Positions 3,956 through 6,283 of a stretch of 6,283 nt of DNA are shown piece by piece. How positions within the stretch are numbered: position 1 is the stretch's first letter; every line of letters begins with the position of its first letter. Made by a program: the position numbers and the translations under genes. The notes beneath the pieces were generated by a model. The model saw only the letters and a list, made by a program, of their open reading frames with translations, had not been told where the DNA came from and ran no database searches. The stretch spans positions 1 to 6,283 of the forward strand of contig CANPZR010000152.1 in assembly GCA_947589175.1 (NCBI GenBank). Reading direction: 5' to 3'. This DNA is from an uncultured Lachnospiraceae bacterium (GTDB lineage Bacteria; Bacillota; Clostridia; Lachnospirales; Lachnospiraceae).

Positions 3956-6283
3956 TCATTTCACAACGATATTGATAATCCTTCCCGGCACATAGATTTC
4001 CTTTACAATGTCTTTTCCGGCCAGTTTGTCCGCAACGGCCTCTTTTCCGGCCGCGATGGCGTCCTCCTTCGACGCGTCCACGGCAATCGCCACGGTGGCG
4101 CGGACCTTGCCGTTAACCTGAACGCCGATCTCCTGTACCTGCTCGATGGTCTTGGCCTCGTCGTACTCCGGCCACGTGGTCTGGAACAGATACCCGCCGT
4201 AGTTCAGCTCGCTCCACAGCTCCTCCGTGATGTGGGGCGCCACCGGATTGAGCAGAACCAGAAGCGTCTTGAACTCGCCTCTTGTCACCTTGCCCTGCTT
4301 GTAAAATTCATTGACAAGCGCCATCATAGCCGCGATGGCTGTATTGTATTTCAGGGACTCGAAATCCCCGCTCACTTTCTTGATGGTCTGGTGAAGCTTC
4401 GTCTCCAGCTCCTTGGAGTAGCCTTCCTCGTCCGTCACCATATCCCGGCACTTCCACACTCTCTCCAAAAATCTCCGGCATCCCTTCACGCCGTCCTCCG
4501 ACCAGGCGGCCGCCGCGTCAAAGGCGCCGATGAACATCTCATAGGTGCGCAGGGTGTCCGCGCCGTAGTCCCTCACGATGTCATCTGGATTTACCACGTT
4601 TCCGCGGGACTTGCTCATCTTCTCGCCGTTCTCCCCCAGAATCATGCCGTGAGAGGTCCGCTTCTGGTACGGCTCCTTCGTGGGAACTACTCCCTGGTCG
4701 TACAAAAACTTGTGCCAGAACCGGGAGTACAGAAGGTGCAGCGTGGTGTGCTCCATGCCGCCGTTGTACCAGTCTACCGGAAGCCAGTACTTCATGGCCT
4801 CCTTGCCCGCCAGCGCCTCGTCGTTCTTCGGGTCGATATAGCGCAGGAAATACCACGACGACCCCGCCCACTGGGGCATGGTGTCGGTCTCACGCCTGGC
4901 GGGGCCGCCGCAGCAGGGGCAGGTGGTGTTGACCCAGTCGGTCATCTTGGACAGGGGAGACTCACCGTCGTCGGTGGGCTCGTAGAACTCCACCTCGGGC
5001 AGCAGCAGCGGAAGTTCTTCCTCCGGCACCGGAACATACCCGCACTTCTCACATTTCACAATGGGAATCGGCTCGCCCCAGTAGCGCTGTCTGGAAAATA
5101 CCCAGTCGCGGAGCTTGAAATTCTTCTTGGCCGTTCCCACGCCCTTCTCCGTCAGCCACTCAATGATGGCCTCCTTGGCTTCCGCCACGGACTTTCCGGT
5201 CAGAAATCCCGAATTGACAAGCGTTCCCGTCGCCACGTCGGTGAAGGCCTCCTCCTCGACGTTGCCCCCTGCGATGACCTCGATGATGGGCAGGCCGAAT
5301 TTCTTGGCAAATTCCCAGTCTCTCGTATCGTGTGCCGGCACCGCCATGATGGCGCCGGTCCCATAGCTCATCAGCACGTAATCCGATACCCAGATCGGAA
5401 TCTCCTCTCCGTTCACCGGATTGATCGCGCTCAACCCGTCGATGACCACGCCGGTTTTTTCCTTGGCGAGCTCCGTCCTCTCAAAATCAGACTTTCTCGC
5501 GGCCATCTCCCGGTACGCCACAATGTCGTCCCAGTTCTTAATCTCGTCCTTGAACTGGTCGAGATACGGATGCTCCGGCGACAGCACCATGTAGGTGACG
5601 CCGAACAGCGTATCCGGCCTGGTCGTATAGATTTTCAGCTTTTCCTCTTTGCCCTTGATGGCAAAATCCACCTCGGCGCCGTGGGAGCGGCCGATCCAGT
5701 TCTTCTGCGATACCTTTACCCGCTCGATATAATCTAAATCGTCCAGATCGTCGATCAGCTTGTCGGCGTACTCGGTGATTTTTAACATCCACTGGCTCTT
5801 TACCTTGCGCACGACCGGGCTGCCGCACCGCTCGCACACGCCGTTTACGACCTCCTCATTGGCGAGGCCGCACTTACAGGAGGTACACCAGTTAATCGGC
5901 ATCTCGCTCTTGTAGGCGAGACCCGCCTTGAACAGTTTCAGGAAAATCCACTGCGTCCACTTGAAATAGGCGGGATCGGTCGTGTTCACCTCTCGGTCCC
6001 AGTCAAAGGAATACCCCAGCGCCTGGAGCTGTCCCTTGAACCGCGCCACGTTGTTTTTCGTGACCTCTTTCGGATGAATCTTATTCTTAATGGCATAGTT
6101 CTCCGTCGGCAGTCCAAATGCGTCCCACCCCATGGGGTAGAGCACGTTGTACCCCTGCATCCGGCGCTTTCTCGCCACGATGTCGAGCGCCGTATAGGGG
6201 CGCGGGTGTCCCACATGCAATCCCTGTCCGGACGGATACGGGAATTCCACCAGCGCGTAATACTTGGGCTTTGTGTAATCCTC
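3956..6283 (-). CDS. leuS: Leucyl-tRNA synthetase (5' end cut off by window edge)
   Basis: LeuRS charges tRNA-Leu with leucine in the cytosol. The frame stays open to the window edge, giving 775 residues that begin EDYTKPKYYALVEFPYPSG; about 25-35 N-terminal residues and the true start are outside. A GTG at 6250 is in frame but lies inside the conserved ALVEFPYPSG core, so it is not the start. Class I signatures are HVGH (23-26) and KMSKS (555-559). A zinc module has Cys133, Cys136, Cys150 and Cys153, and a second Cys cluster lies at 411/414 and 455/458. The CP1 editing domain shows the threonine-rich TTRPDTLFG (220-228) and GTGAIMAVPAHDTRD (308-322), whose last Asp (322) matches the editing aspartate of E. 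coli LeuRS. AGSSWYFLRY (473-482) is the usual catalytic-core block. The anticodon-binding helices and C-terminal domain (VQVNGKVRATV, about 721-731) are complete to the TGA stop. It appears fully functional. Any leader such as a T-box would be beyond the right edge. Confidence 0.98.
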   Translation of the reverse strand, partial: EDYTKPKYYALVEFPYPSGQGLHVGHPRPYTALDIVARKRRMQGYNVLYPMGWDAFGLPTENYAIKNKIHPKEVTKNNVARFKGQLQALGYSFDWDREVNTTDPAYFKWTQWIFLKLFKAGLAYKSEMPINWCTSCKCGLANEEVVNGVCERCGSPVVRKVKSQWMLKITEYADKLIDDLDDLDYIERVKVSQKNWIGRSHGAEVDFAIKGKEEKLKIYTTRPDTLFGVTYMVLSPEHPYLDQFKDEIKNWDDIVAYREMAARKSDFERTELAKEKTGVVIDGLSAINPVNGEEIPIWVSDYVLMSYGTGAIMAVPAHDTRDWEFAKKFGLPIIEVIAGGNVEEEAFTDVATGTLVNSGFLTGKSVAEAKEAIIEWLTEKGVGTAKKNFKLRDWVFSRQRYWGEPIPIVKCEKCGYVPVPEEELPLLLPEVEFYEPTDDGESPLSKMTDWVNTTCPCCGGPARRETDTMPQWAGSSWYFLRYIDPKNDEALAGKEAMKYWLPVDWYNGGMEHTTLHLLYSRFWHKFLYDQGVVPTKEPYQKRTSHGMILGENGEKMSKSRGNVVNPDDIVRDYGADTLRTYEMFIGAFDAAAAWSEDGVKGCRRFLERVWKCRDMVTDEEGYSKELETKLHQTIKKVSGDFESLKYNTAIAAMMALVNEFYKQGKVTRGEFKTLLVLLNPVAPHITEELWSELNYGGYLFQTTWPEYDEAKTIEQVQEIGVQVNGKVRATVAIAVDASKEDAIAAGKEAVADKLAGKDIVKEIYVPGRIINIVVK

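Noticed and set aside
3951..3956. TATAAT on the plus strand as a promoter
   Set aside because: No plus-strand gene follows it and no matching -35 is evident; it lies in an AT-rich bit of the 33-bp gap.
4232..5737. A 501-codon open frame on the plus strand, antisense to leuS
   Set aside because: It mirrors the conserved leuS reading frame, its translation has no recognisable domain and is rich in His/Arg/Val/Leu as expected for an antisense shadow of GC-rich coding DNA, and leuS is intact.

Overview
The window is a densely packed, single-strand stretch of a GC-rich Firmicutes (Bacillota) chromosome. Everything I can support reads on the minus strand, so transcription runs from high to low coordinates. 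The leucyl-tRNA synthetase and LuxS sequences, AGGAG-type ribosome binding sites, and two CDP-glycerol glycerophosphotransferase-family proteins point to a Clostridia member. A Lachnospiraceae-like organism is my best guess from protein style; it is not proven by the window.

Layout in transcription order: (1) leuS, 6283 to 3956, lacking roughly its first 25-35 codons, which lie beyond the right edge. (2) After 33 bp, a 768-residue two-domain protein (3922 to 1616): an N-terminal family-2 glycosyltransferase (GT2) domain carrying an unusual acidic insert, a very basic linker, and a C-terminal CDP-glycerol glycerophosphotransferase (TagF/TagB-like) domain. (3) After 14 bp, a 403-residue stand-alone paralogue of that C-terminal domain (1601 to 390), apparently starting at TTG. 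Its last codons contain an 18-bp tandem duplication. (4) After 45 bp, luxS (344 to 1), lacking its last third beyond the left edge.

The short gaps, good Shine-Dalgarno sequences and absence of any visible terminator or convincing promoter suggest that the four genes could be co-transcribed. This remains inference. The two middle genes probably build or extend a glycerol-phosphate (or related polyol-phosphate) cell-surface polymer, with the GT2 domain adding a sugar to the same polymer or its linkage unit. leuS and luxS are housekeeping genes (translation; S-adenosylhomocysteine recycling and AI-2 production) that flank this surface-polymer pair.

The most unusual features are the glutamate-rich insert in the GT2 domain at the place where the nucleotide-sugar-binding core normally continues, the oppositely charged linker to the transferase domain, and the 18-bp duplication that makes two tandem mini-hairpins just upstream of luxS. 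I saw no RNA genes, CRISPR, insertion sequences, prophage or defence genes. No stretch over 300 bp lacks a gene.
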